NCBI GenBank assembly: GCA_002104905.1
Contig: MCFE01000004.1
Span: forward strand, 1-64,000
DNA: 64,000 nt
Source of the DNA: Basidiobolus meristosporus CBS 931.73
Taxonomy: Eukaryota; Basidiobolomycota; Basidiobolomycetes; Basidiobolales; Basidiobolaceae
Direction of reading: 5' to 3'
Part shown: piece by piece, positions 1-11,800 of the stretch
Numbering within the stretch: the first letter of the stretch is position 1
How the letters are laid out: each line of letters begins with the position of its first letter
The notes under the pieces: generated by a model
The model's input: the letters and a program-made list of their open reading frames with translations, nothing else
Told to the model about the DNA's origin: nothing
The model's database searches: none
Made by a program: the position numbers and the translations under genes

Positions 1-822
1 GATGTCAAGGACCTTGAGGAAGGCGATATTGTCGGAGTTGGTGCCCAGGTCAATGCCTGTCTAAGCAAGGAGTGCCATGCTTGTAATCGTGGACTTGATC
101 CTCACTGCCCTGAGATGGTGGTTACTTATGCCGGTTTTTACAAAGATGGCCAACAGAGTCACGGCGGTTATGCTGAGGCTATTCGAGTCAATTCTGCATA
201 TGCTTTCAAGCTACCAGAGAGCGTTGACCCCAAGCTTGCGGCTCCTCTGATGTGCGCGGGCACCACCGTCTTTGCTCCTATGCTCCGTGATGGTGTCAAG
301 AAGGGTGATCGTGTTGGTATTGTTGGTATAGGTGGCCTAGGTCATTTGGCCATTCAGTTTGCCAACGCTTTGGGTGCGGAGGTTGTTGCATTCTCTCAAT
401 CCCCTAACAAGCGTCAGCAATGCCTTGACTTGGGTGCCTCGATCTTTGTTGACACCTCAAAGAAGGAGGAAGTTGACGAGATTCGTCACACACTCAACTA
501 TTTGTTTGTCACAGCTGACTGCAAGTCTGAGCAGTACAACGAGTTCTTTTCGTGGATGGACTTTGGTGGTGAAATCTGCCTGCTCTCTGTTCCTCCGGAG
601 AAATTGGCTTTCCAGCCAATTGACTTCATTGCAAGTGAAATCAAGCTAACCGGCTCCTTGATTGGTGGCGTAGAGGTGATCAAGAAGGCTTTGGAGTTTG
701 CTGGTAAGCACAATATCAAGCCTATGGTAGAGCACTTCCCATTGTCCAAGGTCAATGAAGCTCTGCAGCATATGGAACAAGGCAAAGCTCGTTATCGTAT
801 TGTCCTTGATGTAGAATACTAG
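1..822 (+). CDS. Zinc-dependent alcohol dehydrogenase, CAD-like (5' partial)
   Basis: The frame is open from base 1 to TAG at 820-822, so the N-terminus, including the first catalytic zinc ligands, lies left of the window. Visible are the structural-zinc cysteine cluster (KECHACNRGLDPHC at about residues 24-37 of the fragment), the dinucleotide-binding motif GIGGLGHLAIQFANALGAEV, and the usual C-terminal end with a short helix and YRIVLDV. These are typical of the medium-chain dehydrogenase superfamily, cinnamyl/NADP alcohol dehydrogenase branch (yeast ADH6/ADH7 type), which reduce aldehydes with NADPH in the cytosol. The exact substrate cannot be told. No intron is seen in this part. The family call is secure; the subfamily is inferred. 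Confidence 0.9.
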   Translation, partial: DVKDLEEGDIVGVGAQVNACLSKECHACNRGLDPHCPEMVVTYAGFYKDGQQSHGGYAEAIRVNSAYAFKLPESVDPKLAAPLMCAGTTVFAPMLRDGVKKGDRVGIVGIGGLGHLAIQFANALGAEVVAFSQSPNKRQQCLDLGASIFVDTSKKEEVDEIRHTLNYLFVTADCKSEQYNEFFSWMDFGGEICLLSVPPEKLAFQPIDFIASEIKLTGSLIGGVEVIKKALEFAGKHNIKPMVEHFPLSKVNEALQHMEQGKARYRIVLDVEY

Positions 823-2004
823 AAAGATAAATAGAAAGTAAAGCGATTTAATACAACGTAACTGTAAAATCCAAAAAGCCAGAATCGGGATCGCGTAGGC
901 TTACAAATACTACCTGGTAAACACCATCTGAATATATGGACAGGACCGCACAGTATTGGATGAAATAAATCAAAGCCAATTTCGCTCCTTCCCAGCTTAA
1001 TTCCCATATTTATATCCTCATTCACTTTCAAATCCTGTTGCAGTGCCTTGGTGTTCTTGAGACTCTAGGCAGTAGTTTTGATGAGGTGGCCATGTTGCCC
1101 TTCCCAACTAAGACACATTGACCTCTAATCTTGAAATATCCGTGAGGGCTTTCGAGGCCTCCAGGTGGATAGTTGCGTAGTAGCTGGCTGCTGTGGCACC
1201 ACTTCGGATCGTTTGATCGGCACCCTTATTGTACGCACCCTTGGCCTAGTTTGTATTGTTGAAATGGGCCTCACGCGGAAAAGTGAATTTGTAGAGCCAG
1301 CCGAGCAGTTACAAGTCCGTGTCAGCGCCAGCGATATTTCAAGGAGAAAGTGGCGTTAACCAGATGAACAAAGCTGTCATGGAATATTTTCTGAGCGGAG
1401 ATAGCATTTCAGTGGGTATGATGGCCAAGGAGAAGCACATAGTATACAGAGCGGTTGACTGAATGCTGCTTCGTTCACTGTATTTCTATTGTGTGTTTCA
1501 GGTAGGTGAATACAATGCCTAATCATATTACATGATGGCTTGTATGCTGGGTGTAGCAAGTATTCATATTATTGAAACAAATATGCAAAACACTTTTGAA
1601 AGTGCTACTACCAGTGCCATTGCTCCTGTCACCCTATTCTTATATCTTGGTATATGTATTTTATCAATGTATTTGTGAAACTGTTATCTAAGTTACACCA
1701 GCTGAACGGTGACTGATACAAAAAATACTCTTGAAGATTAAACTACACGCTGTCAAGGCATTGCAAATAACATGATTAACTGCTCTGCTTCATAATATTC
1801 TGTTAGCGTGCATATGTTTCCCACAACAAAGGTTCAGGGTCTTGATACTCATTTGTGATTGGTGTAAATCACCAACAGCTGGCTTCACTGTCAAACAACA
1901 CTTGACTCAAATACCTTAGGTATAGTAGAGATGTTAATGAATAGTTGAACTTGGCGTACACAAACAGCAAAAATATTCCTGTCAAGTTGTCAGAGTTGAT
2001 CATG
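823..2004. other. Intergenic, no gene recognised
   Basis: Stops are frequent on both strands. The short open frames here (for example at 1165-1359 plus) have low-complexity or unremarkable translations. I see no gene in it. Confidence 0.5.
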
Positions 2005-2490
2005 TGGTTTTCACTTTATTATTATTGAGTGTAAAAATGGCTTTTATATTTTTACACGATCTTCGCAATACAAACCCGCAGAATCCATTTGGGTGCTCCC
2101 AAGAGTATGTGTGCAAAGTTTGAGGGACTTTGGACAACTGAGTAATCCTTCATGTCCTGCGTACCTGATATTTTGGCAAAGTATTCTTGAAAATTTCGTA
2201 ATTACACCTAAATATTCACCCTACTTAGTCACACAGATCATGGTCTACAAATCTTAGAGAATTCTGAGCCAATTCCCTGTCGGAATTTACTTTGAATACT
2301 TTCACCAAAACATCAGGTACCCAGAACATGAACTTTTGTAAAGTTGTCCAAACAGCTCCTAACTTTGCACACATGTTCTTGGGATCTTACTAAACATAGT
2401 CTACGTGTTGGTTTTTCCAGGATCATGTAAAAGTATAAACACCACTTTTACATTCAATAAATCATTAAGTGAAAACCACATAATCCACTT
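2005..2490. repeat. Foldback/MITE-like element, copy 1
   Basis: The two ends are imperfect inverted repeats of about 70 bp. The left end reads gatcatgtggttttcact and the right end is close to its reverse complement (aagtgaaaaccacataatc), each followed inward by a T-rich/A-rich hairpin segment. A second inverted pair lies further in: tatgtgtgcaaagttt near 2106 against aactttgcacacatg near 2360. A diverged second copy lies at 13940-14490. No coding capacity is seen, so a non-autonomous foldback or MITE-type element is the simplest reading. Exact boundaries and a target duplication were not resolved. Confidence 0.6.
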
Positions 2491-4051
2491 GTTCTCCCAA
2501 TCACTGCCAATATCTCCAAAAACTCTTACAACAACTTCTTTACATATTTGACCTAAGTAGATGAAGATTTTGCCACCTGGTGACGTTCATCCCTCCCCCT
2601 AAGCAAATCTTGCACCTCTTCAGAAATCTGCTCAGTTTGAGTTGGTTTCTTTATTCATTGTCTTAAATACAGATATCACCTCTGGATGATATCATGTCCG
2701 TAGGTATACCTACACCGATAACCAATTTTGGACAGATTTGCAACCACGCGCACTACAATAACACTTCCCATTTATTTGTTAATTCTTTGGCGGTGATAGA
2801 TAATGACCCAAAGTGTTAGACATTGACAATATTTGCTTTGGTACCAACTATCTTATCAGTGAGGGTTCTGGAGAGGTTGAGCCATTCCAGCCACAGTTCA
2901 TTGGCAAGTTTGCTTGTAACTGTAAAACCTATGGCGTCATGCTTGCTTCGACTTAAACAGGAGTATTCTTGTAATGTAGATGGCGTGGAAAATAGCTGAG
3001 ATAGAGAAGCAAACTTACGTGGCTAGTTGCAACTGGCGATTTTCATTGCATTTTTAATTCTGAAAACCGTCAGATGACCTTGATTCGTAAAGCTGGGAAA
3101 ATTACTTCCAAGTTGCTACTGCCACTTCCAACAATGCTCACCTCTATGCGGCTACCAATGATTTTTTCGTGATTTGCGACTATCGGTAGCCACAATCAGG
3201 AAAGTACCGACTTCCTAATTGGATTCGGCTTATCAAACTTCTTTTCAAGAATTCTTTGATTGTCACTCCGAATTATTGGATTTTATAAACCAATTCTGGA
3301 ACTCTGACCCCAGGCACAAAATCAAGGTACATATCCGCTCTATCGGAACAAGTTATCGGATTCAAAAATATTGGCCAGAAATCTAGGTGTGCGGCGCTAT
3401 TTTGAAGCCAATATGTTCAACAAAAATTTTGGTTGCTTATGCCAAACAGGTTGTGGCAAGTAGCTCCAACAAGTGCTCGTGTCGCCCGCCGTGGATCTCT
3501 AGCACTAACTACAGGTATGTTCTGTTAGATGAATAAACGTCCTTATTTCATGCTAAGAATTATTCGAGTGATGATAGGGGATACACTTCTCAAATATCCT
3601 GACTGTTTTCAGTGAAATAGATCACTGTGACTTACAATGGCAAATTCCTTAATAAAAACATAATATAGATATTTCCATATGTAGTGTGGTTTGCTTTGAC
3701 AATGAAGTCCACTGAAACCAAGAAAGCCACCATCGATGATGTGGTCGAATAAGAAGCTGTACCAAGATGTGCAGATCATGGGTCTTTATCTACACCATCT
3801 CATAGCTTCTCAGCTTTGCTCAATCCTTACTGCTAACCGAATTATGGGATTTGATGTGACTCCAGCACCTGTTTGACGACCACCTTTCATTTTTCTGGAC
3901 CATCTTGCACAAATATATGGACAAATATGATTTATCTATCAAATATCTTTATCGTGGAAACTTCTGATGAAATGGTTGTAACGGTGGCTTACTGTAGGTT
4001 GTACAGTCCCAAATACAGTGGAAAAGATTGGGCAACAGTAGAGGTAGCGCG
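2491..4051. other. Intergenic, no gene recognised
   Basis: AT-rich sequence with many stops in all frames. I searched for transposase-like or cell-wall-protein-like translations and saw none that hold over more than about 30 codons. Confidence 0.45.
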
Positions 4052-4300
4052 TCAGTTTGGCAGATTAGCGACAGTGTCCTCTTGAGTTAGTGTTTCTGTT
4101 GTAGTATCATACGTATTTTTTATGTCTGCAGACGGAGTAAATGTTGTTAATGCGATACTTGTGCTGCGTACTATTTCGGCCTGTACAATGGTATCGATCT
4201 GAGTCTCCAACGTAGTAACAACGGGCTCGATTGTATGGGTGTGCCATTGCTTCGAAGTTGTAGTTGTAGTTCTTGGGTAAACCGTTTGTAATGAGCATAT
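4052..4300 (-). pseudogene. Possible relic of a Thr-rich surface protein
   Basis: A minus-strand frame of about 80 codons without a credible start ends at a TGA at 4052-4054. Its translation is very rich in Thr (runs such as RTTTTTSK, TIEPVVTTLETQID and YDTTTETLTQEDTV). The style recalls the N-terminal half of the giant Thr-rich protein at 5849-13333 but there is no exact repeat. It may be a decayed fragment of a related gene or an exon of an unrecognised gene. Composition alone is weak evidence. Confidence 0.22.
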
Positions 4301-4411
4301 GTCTCTACACCAGTGACTGTGTGCTCACCTTATGCTGGAGGAGGATTGCCTTGCGATGGCTTCAGGTTACTTGCATTGATATGCAGGGTGGGATAATAGA
4401 ACCAGTCACTC

Positions 4412-5345
4412 TTACTCCCTAGTCGTGTACCATCTAATTTGAGCAATTCTCTTTGCACTGTGAGATCTGGCCATTGATCGAACAATTTGTGGGGATTTAT
4501 GTCCATCATTGCATTCGAACATAATCAGCAAGTGCGATCCTGCAAGGCCTTGGAAGGCATCGAATATGTTTAGGAAGGTCCTGAGAGCATGTTTGGGGTC
4601 TTTTGGACCAATGCACAATATTTGGTAACTTACAGGCGACATTAGTGAACAGCCTGTAAACTAACTCCAACGTGAATTACCAACATTTAGTAAGTTAGGT
4701 ATCGCATGGTCAACTAAAGTATAGCCAAATAGCACATAGACAGTTTCGGCTGTTTGAAAAGCGAAAGTCAGCAGCTTTTTTCGAAATGCGCCAGGAAGGA
4801 TATGGATAAACATACATGTGCAATCTGAAAAGGTTATTCCTAGTTCCAGCAATGCCTCATCCAGTGAGTAGTAGCAATCGAACGCACCAACCGAACGCAC
4901 CAACCGAAAACTGGTAGAAATTCCACCCAAGTGTCGATTGTCGCTGTCCCTATTAGGGAAATCAATGCCGTACGATTGGGGAAATCAATGTACCAAACAA
5001 TTAGGCTAATCAGCATACGATAAGAAAGGCGATCCAGTCCAAAAAGGCCATAGAGGTCGGTGAAACCAATTGATGTAGGTACTTCCGGGCTTACTCCAAG
5101 GATGACATTTTTTGCCAATAGCCGTTTTGGAGATGATATGGTAATCTTGGCCAAATATGCATAAGAAGCAACGCACCTAACTTGTTTAGGAATTCCACTC
5201 CCGTGACATTATGCACAACCATCATACACAAGGCTCAGAATGATTCTCAGTCTAAGGGTAAGTAGCCCTGGAATCACGACAGTCCAGGGGATGGTATATC
5301 TGATGCTGTTTATCTGGCGCAAGAGCATGCAATTGCTCTGCTAGC
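4412..5345 (-). pseudogene. Possible decayed or multi-exon membrane-protein gene
   Basis: Four minus-strand frames in succession give protein-like hydrophobic text. Examples are TIPWTVVIPGLLTLRL near 5300, LSYRMLISLIVWYIDFPN near 5000, CTCMFIHILPGAFRKKLL near 4790, and LNIFDAFQGLAGSHLLIMFE near 4560. The last two could be joined by a GT..AG intron of about 65 nt. The joins near 5150 and 4900 do not splice cleanly. A 13-bp unit is duplicated in tandem at 4879-4904, and a 12-bp direct repeat lies at about 4970-5000; both suggest decay. The family was not recognised. It could be a living gene with introns I failed to place. Confidence 0.3.
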
Positions 5346-5848
5346 GCCTGTATTATACTTTTTGCAGTTCAGGCTATAACAGAACTAAGAGCTGAAAGTT
5401 TGCCACCAATCATGTCCGAATTATATAAATGTTGGCCTCGGAGGCTGATCGCTGCATAAGCCAACAGACTTACAGGCTATTGACGGGAACTTGAAGTTAA
5501 AGTTGGATGTGGAGATGACCCACTAGTCTGTTTCGGTGGGTCCCTGTCTGTGAGCCCATTATAGTAATACAAATTCAGTCATGGGTGAGGTTTTTCGGTG
5601 ACAAGACCAATCTGGGGAATTAGTTGTAAATGGAAGACTCGGCTGTAAGATGCCCCATTCCGACGTAGCAAATGGGTTCGATTTTTCCTCTTTGAGCTAC
5701 TGGTTAGAATGCTATCTAGACAATTACTTTTCCACTAGACTTCGGCGACGACGCGAAGATTTTTTTGCCAATTCTAGATCAATATTAATATCCCACGCAG
5801 CAAGTCCAATTTATAGAGTCGGTCTGACATCACTTTCTCAGGTTAAGC
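5346..5848. other. Upstream region of the giant repeat-protein gene
   Basis: No gene is seen. A TATA-like element (tttatagag) lies at about 5810, some 35-40 bp upstream of the ATG at 5849. The open frame at 5650-5931 overlaps the start of the large gene in another frame and has no protein-like features. Confidence 0.4.
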
Positions 5849-8800
5849 ATGCGGTTTACCTATGGTCTATCCGCTGCTATAGCATTTGCAAATGCTCTAT
5901 CTGCATTGCAACAAAGTGGCCCAGTCCTTGACGATGGAATTCTACCATTATCCAAGAAAGCAGACCATCAGTCAGCTCAGTCCAAATCCACTGTGCCAGC
6001 CCCTACCCACTCTTCGTTAACTACAGTGGCTACGGAGGCTTCCCTTCGCAGTTCTTCAGTAAATAGACCATTATCCTCCCAGGAACATGATTTAAAGCCG
6101 AAGAATAGTGAATTACCTGACGTCAAAGCCATGGTATCCGACCGTCGTGTGGAAGATGATCATAGAATAGTGTCGGAACATGTAGCAAGTGGGGGAAAAA
6201 AAGCAACCTCAACTGGCTCTTCGCTTCTACCCAAGTCAACCATCAGTATGTCGGTAATTTCAAAGAAACAGAAAGAGCATAGCGCTGCGGCGGTTGACAC
6301 CTTGCCCGATACTGTTTCGGTTTACAGCACGTTCCTAGAATACCAGACGTATACAGAGCCTCCCACTGTTATATTCGAGACCACCAACCAGTTGCTCACG
6401 ACCGATGTTGGCTCTGGATCGGTAAAAGTGACCCACGTTGAAACAATTCATGCCACCGTAACCAGCAAAGAATCGGTAACCCACGTGGATACAGTCAAAG
6501 AAACCATCACCATTGCTGCAAAGCCAGAAACAGAACGACACACGCTTACCGAACATCATACTTTGACCAAAAAGGAATTCGAAACACCAACGGAAGTCGT
6601 CCGAACCGCTTTAGATACCAAACATGAGGTGCACACGGTAACCAAGAAGAAGACTTTGAAACCCGTGACCGTGACTCCTACAGTATTGGTAACCAAAAAG
6701 CCAGCAAATAAGGACTCAGCAACAGAAAGCATACCAGATACTGCTACAGTTTACAGCACATACATCGAATACCAGACGTATACGGAGCCACCCTCCATTA
6801 TCGTCGAGACTACCAACCAGTTGCTCACAACAGATGTTGGCTCCGGATCAGCTAAGGAGACCTACGTTGAAACAATTCATGCCACTGTCACCCGCAAAGA
6901 ATCGGTAACCCACGTGGATACAGTCCAAGAAACCACCACCATTGCTGAAAAACCGGAAACAGAGCGACACACCGTTATCAAACATCGTACTTTGACCAAA
7001 AAGGAATCCGAAAGTCCTACAGTAGTCGTCCGAACCGCTTTAGATACCAAACACAAGGTGCACACGGTAATCAAGAAAAAGACTTTGCAACCTGTGACCG
7101 TAACTCCAACGATCACAGAATCTATAATCATCGAAAAGGAAACCTTCCAGCACACAGTCACTGCTCCTACAGTGACTGTTAGTGAGACAGATCAGCATAC
7201 TGTAACTGCCCAAGAGACAAATCAACATACCGTCACAGATAAAGAAACAGTACAGCACACTATCTCTGCTTCTACTGTGACGGATAGAGAAACAGACCAG
7301 CATACTCTTACCGCTCCTACCGTCACTGACAAAGAAACAGTGCAACACACGGAAACCGATGAAAACACAATACAACATACGGTTACTGAAAGAGAGACAA
7401 GTCAACACACCATCACCGCTCCCGTTGTAACTGATAAAAAAACTGTACAGCATACTGTAACTGCTCCTACAGTAACTGATAAAGAAACTGTCCACAATAC
7501 AGTTACCGCTCCCACAGTAACGAGTAAAGAAACGGTTCAACATACAGTTGCTGCTCCAACAGTAACTGATAGAGAGACTGACCAGCATACTATCACTGAT
7601 AAAGAAACAGTCCATGTTACCCCCACTGCTTCAACGGTTACGGACAAAGAAACATTCCAACATACAGTTTCTGGTCCAACAATCACTGATAGAGAGACTG
7701 ATCAGCATACCATCATTGATAAAGAAACAGTCCATGTCACCCCCGCTGCTTCGACCGTAACCGCCAAGGAAACAGTCCAACATACAGTTTCCGCTCCAAC
7801 AGTAACCGAAAGAGAGACTGATCAGCATACGATCACCGACAAAGAAACAGTCCATGTTACCCCCGCTGCTTCAACAGTAACGGAAAAAGAAACCGTCCAG
7901 CATACTATCGCAACTCCATCAATTGAGAGAGTGACAAACCAGCACACTGTCACCGATAGAGAAACAATGCAACATACAATTACTGCTCCAACAGTCACTG
8001 AAGTACACACTTACAACCAAACACTTCCTGGGATCACAGTAACTGACGAAAAGACCAGATCGCTTGAAGCAACTATCATTAGGGATAAGACTGTCACTGC
8101 ACCTACTGTTACTGTTGATAGGACTATCACCGGTGCTAATGTTACAAATGAGGAGACTGTCACCGCACCTACTGTAACTGAGGAAAAGACTATCACCGCA
8201 CCTACTGTAACTGAAGAAAAGACCGTCACCGCGCCTACAGTTACTGAAGACAAGACCGTTGTTGCGCCCACTGTTACTGTTGACAAGACTATCACCGACT
8301 CTGATAATACTAAGGATAACTCCGTATCTACCGTCACAGTGGATAAGACTATCATTATGCCTACCGTTACCGGGGATAAGACCATCACTATTGATAAGAC
8401 TATCACCGACTCCAATGTTGCAGCTGAAAGGACTGTCATTGTACCTACTGTTACCAAGGATAAGACTGTCACTGAACCTACTATTACTGAGGATAAGACT
8501 GTCACTGAACCTACTATTACTGAGGACAAGACTGTTGCTGCTGCCACTGTTACTGTTGATAAGACTATTACCGACTCTAATGTTGCAGGTGAAAAGACCG
8601 TCACCGTACCTACTGGTACTGAGGATAAGACTGTCATTGTTGATAAGACAATCATCAACTCCGGTACTGCTGATGAAAAGACAGTCACCATACATTCTGT
8701 TACCGATGATAAGACTGTCACTATTCCAACTGTTACTGTTGACAAGACCATCACCGGCTCCAATGTTGTAGATCAGAAGACTGTCACTGAGGATAAGACT

Positions 8801-11800
8801 ATTGCGGTACCTACAGTTACTATTGATAAGACTATCATCGATTCCTATGTTACAGATGAGAAGACTATCACTGTACCTACTGTTACTGGGGATAAGACTG
8901 TCACTGTTGATAAGACCATCACCGACTCCAATGTTGCAGATGAGAAGACTGTTACTGAGGATAAGACTGTCGCTGTGCCTACTGCTACTGTTGATAAGAC
9001 TATTACTGACTTTAGTGCCACTGATAAGAAGACTATCACCATACCTACTGTTGCTGTACCTACCGTCACTGTTGATAAGACAATCACCGACCTCAGTAAT
9101 GAGAAGACAGTAACCTTACATTCTGTTACGGATGACAAGACTGTCACTGTACCTACTGTTACTGAAGATAAGACTATCACCGTACCTTCTGTTACCAAGG
9201 ACAAGACTGTCGCTGTTCCTACTATTACTGTTGACAAGACTGTCACTGACTCAAGCATTGTAAATGAGAAGACTGTTACTGAGGATAAGACTGCTACTGT
9301 GTCTACCATTACTGCTGATAAGACTGTCACCAACTCTAATGTTGCAGATGAGAAGACGACCACTGTACTAACTGCTAGCGAGGATAAGACTACTACTGTG
9401 CCTACCGTCACTGTTGATAAGACTATCACTGACTCTAATGGTGTTGATGAAAAGACTGTCGCTGTAACAACGGTTACCGAGGACAAGACTGCCACTGTGC
9501 CTACCGTTACTGTAGATAAGACTATCACCGACTTCGAAGGCTCGGATGACAAGACTGTCACTGTACCAACTGTTACCGAGGACAAGACCGCCAATGTGCC
9601 TACTGTTACTGTTGATAAGACTATCACCGACTCTGATGGTGCTGACAAGAAGACTGTCACTGTACAAGCTGTTACCAAGGACAAGACTGCCACTGTGCCT
9701 ACCGTTACTGTTGATAAGACTATCACCGACTCTGATGGTGCTGACAAGACTGTCACTGTACAAACTGTTACCGAGGACAAGACTGCCACTGTGCCTACCG
9801 TTACTGTTGATAAGACTATCACCGACTCTGATGGTGCTGACAAGAAGACTGTCACTGTACAAACTGTTACCGAGGACAAGATTGCCACTGTGCCTACCGT
9901 TACTGTTGATAAGACTATCACCGACTCCGATGGTGCTGACAAGACTGTCACTGTACAAACTGTTACCGAGGACAAGACTGCCACTGTGCCTACCGTTACT
10001 GTTGATAAGACTATCACCGACTCCGATGGTGCTGACAAGAAGACTGTCACTGTACAAGCTGTTACCAAGGACAAGACTGCCACTGTGCCTACTGTTACTG
10101 TAGATAAGACTATCACCGACTCCGATGGTGCTGACAAGACTGTCACTGTACAAACTGTTACCGAGGACAAGACTGCCACTGTGCCTACCGTTACTGTAGA
10201 TAAGACTATCACCGACTCTGATGGTGCTGACAAGAAGACTGTCACTGTACAAGCTGTTACCAAGGACAAGACTGCCACTGTGCCTACTGTTACTGTAGAT
10301 AAGACTATCACCGACTCCGATGGTGCTGACAAGACTGTCACTGTACAAACTGTTACCGAGGACAAGACTGCCACTGTGCCTACCGTTACTGTTGATAAGA
10401 CTATCACCGACTCTGATGGTGCTGACAAGAAGACTGTCACTGTACAAGCTGTTACCAAGGACAAGACTGCCACTGTGCCTACCGTTACTGTGGATAAGAC
10501 TATCACCGACTCCGATGGTGCTGACAAGACTGTCACTGTACAAACTGTTACTGAGGACAAGACTGCCACTGTGCCTACTGTTACTGTTGATAAGACTATC
10601 ACCGACTCTGATGGTGCTGACAAGAAGACTGTCACTGTACAAACTGTTACCGAGGACAAGATTGCCACTGTGCCTACCGTTACTGTTGATAAGACTATCA
10701 CCGACTCCGATGGTGCTGGTAAGAAGACCGTCACTGTACCAACTGTTACCGAGGACAGGACTGCCACTGTGCCTACTGTTACTGTTGATAAGACTATCAC
10801 TGACTTCGAAGGCTCTGATGACAAGACTGTCACTGTTGATAAGACTATCACTAGCTTCGAAGGCTCTGATGACAAGACTGTCACTGTAACAACGGTTACC
10901 GAGGACAAGACTGCCACTGTGCCTACCGTTACTGTTGATAAGACAATCACCGACTCCGATGGTGCCGGTAAGAAGACCGTCACTGTACCAACTGCTACCG
11001 AGGACAAGACTGCTACTGTACCTACCGTCACTGTTGCTAAGACTATCATTGGCTTCGAAGGCTCTGATGACAAGACTGTCACTGTAACAACGGTTACCGA
11101 GGACAAGACTGCCACTGTGTCTACTGATACTGTTGATAATACAATCACCGACTCCGATGGTGCTGGTAAGAAGACTGTCACTGTACCAACTGTTACCGAG
11201 GACAAGACTGCTACTCTGCCTATCGTCACTGTTGATAAGACTATCACTGACTTCGAAGGCTCTGATGACAAGACTGCCACTGTGCCTACCGTTACTGTTG
11301 ATAAGACAATCACCGACTCCGATGGTGCTGGTAAGAAGACTGTCACTGTACCAACTGTTACCGAGGACAAGACTGCCACTGTGCCTACTGTTACTGTTGA
11401 TAAGACAATCACCGACTCCGATGGTGTTGGTAAGAAGACTGTCACTGTACCAACTGTTACCGAGGACAAGACCGCCACTGTGCCTATCGTTACCGTTGAT
11501 AAAACTGTCACTGACATCGATGGTGTTGGTAAGAAGACTGTCACTGTGCCAACTGTTACTGTTGATGAGACAATCACCGACTCCGATGGTGTTGGTAAGA
11601 AGACTGTCATTGTACCAACTGTTACTGAGGACAAGACTGCTACTCTGCCTATCGTCACTGTTGATAAGACTATCACTGGCTTCGAAGGCTCTGATGACAA
11701 GACTGTCACTGTAACAACGGTTACCGAGGACAAGACCGCCACTGTGCCTACTGTTACTGTTGATAAGACTATCACCGGCTCTGATGGTGTTGGTAAGAAG

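Noticed and set aside
4879-4904. Removal of one 13-bp unit as the fix for the broken membrane-protein frame
   Set aside because: I checked the frames: deleting one unit leads to a stop, not to the downstream open frame.
9600-10735. Regular repeats as a CRISPR-like array
   Set aside because: Repeats are contiguous coding units without unique spacers, in a eukaryotic gene.
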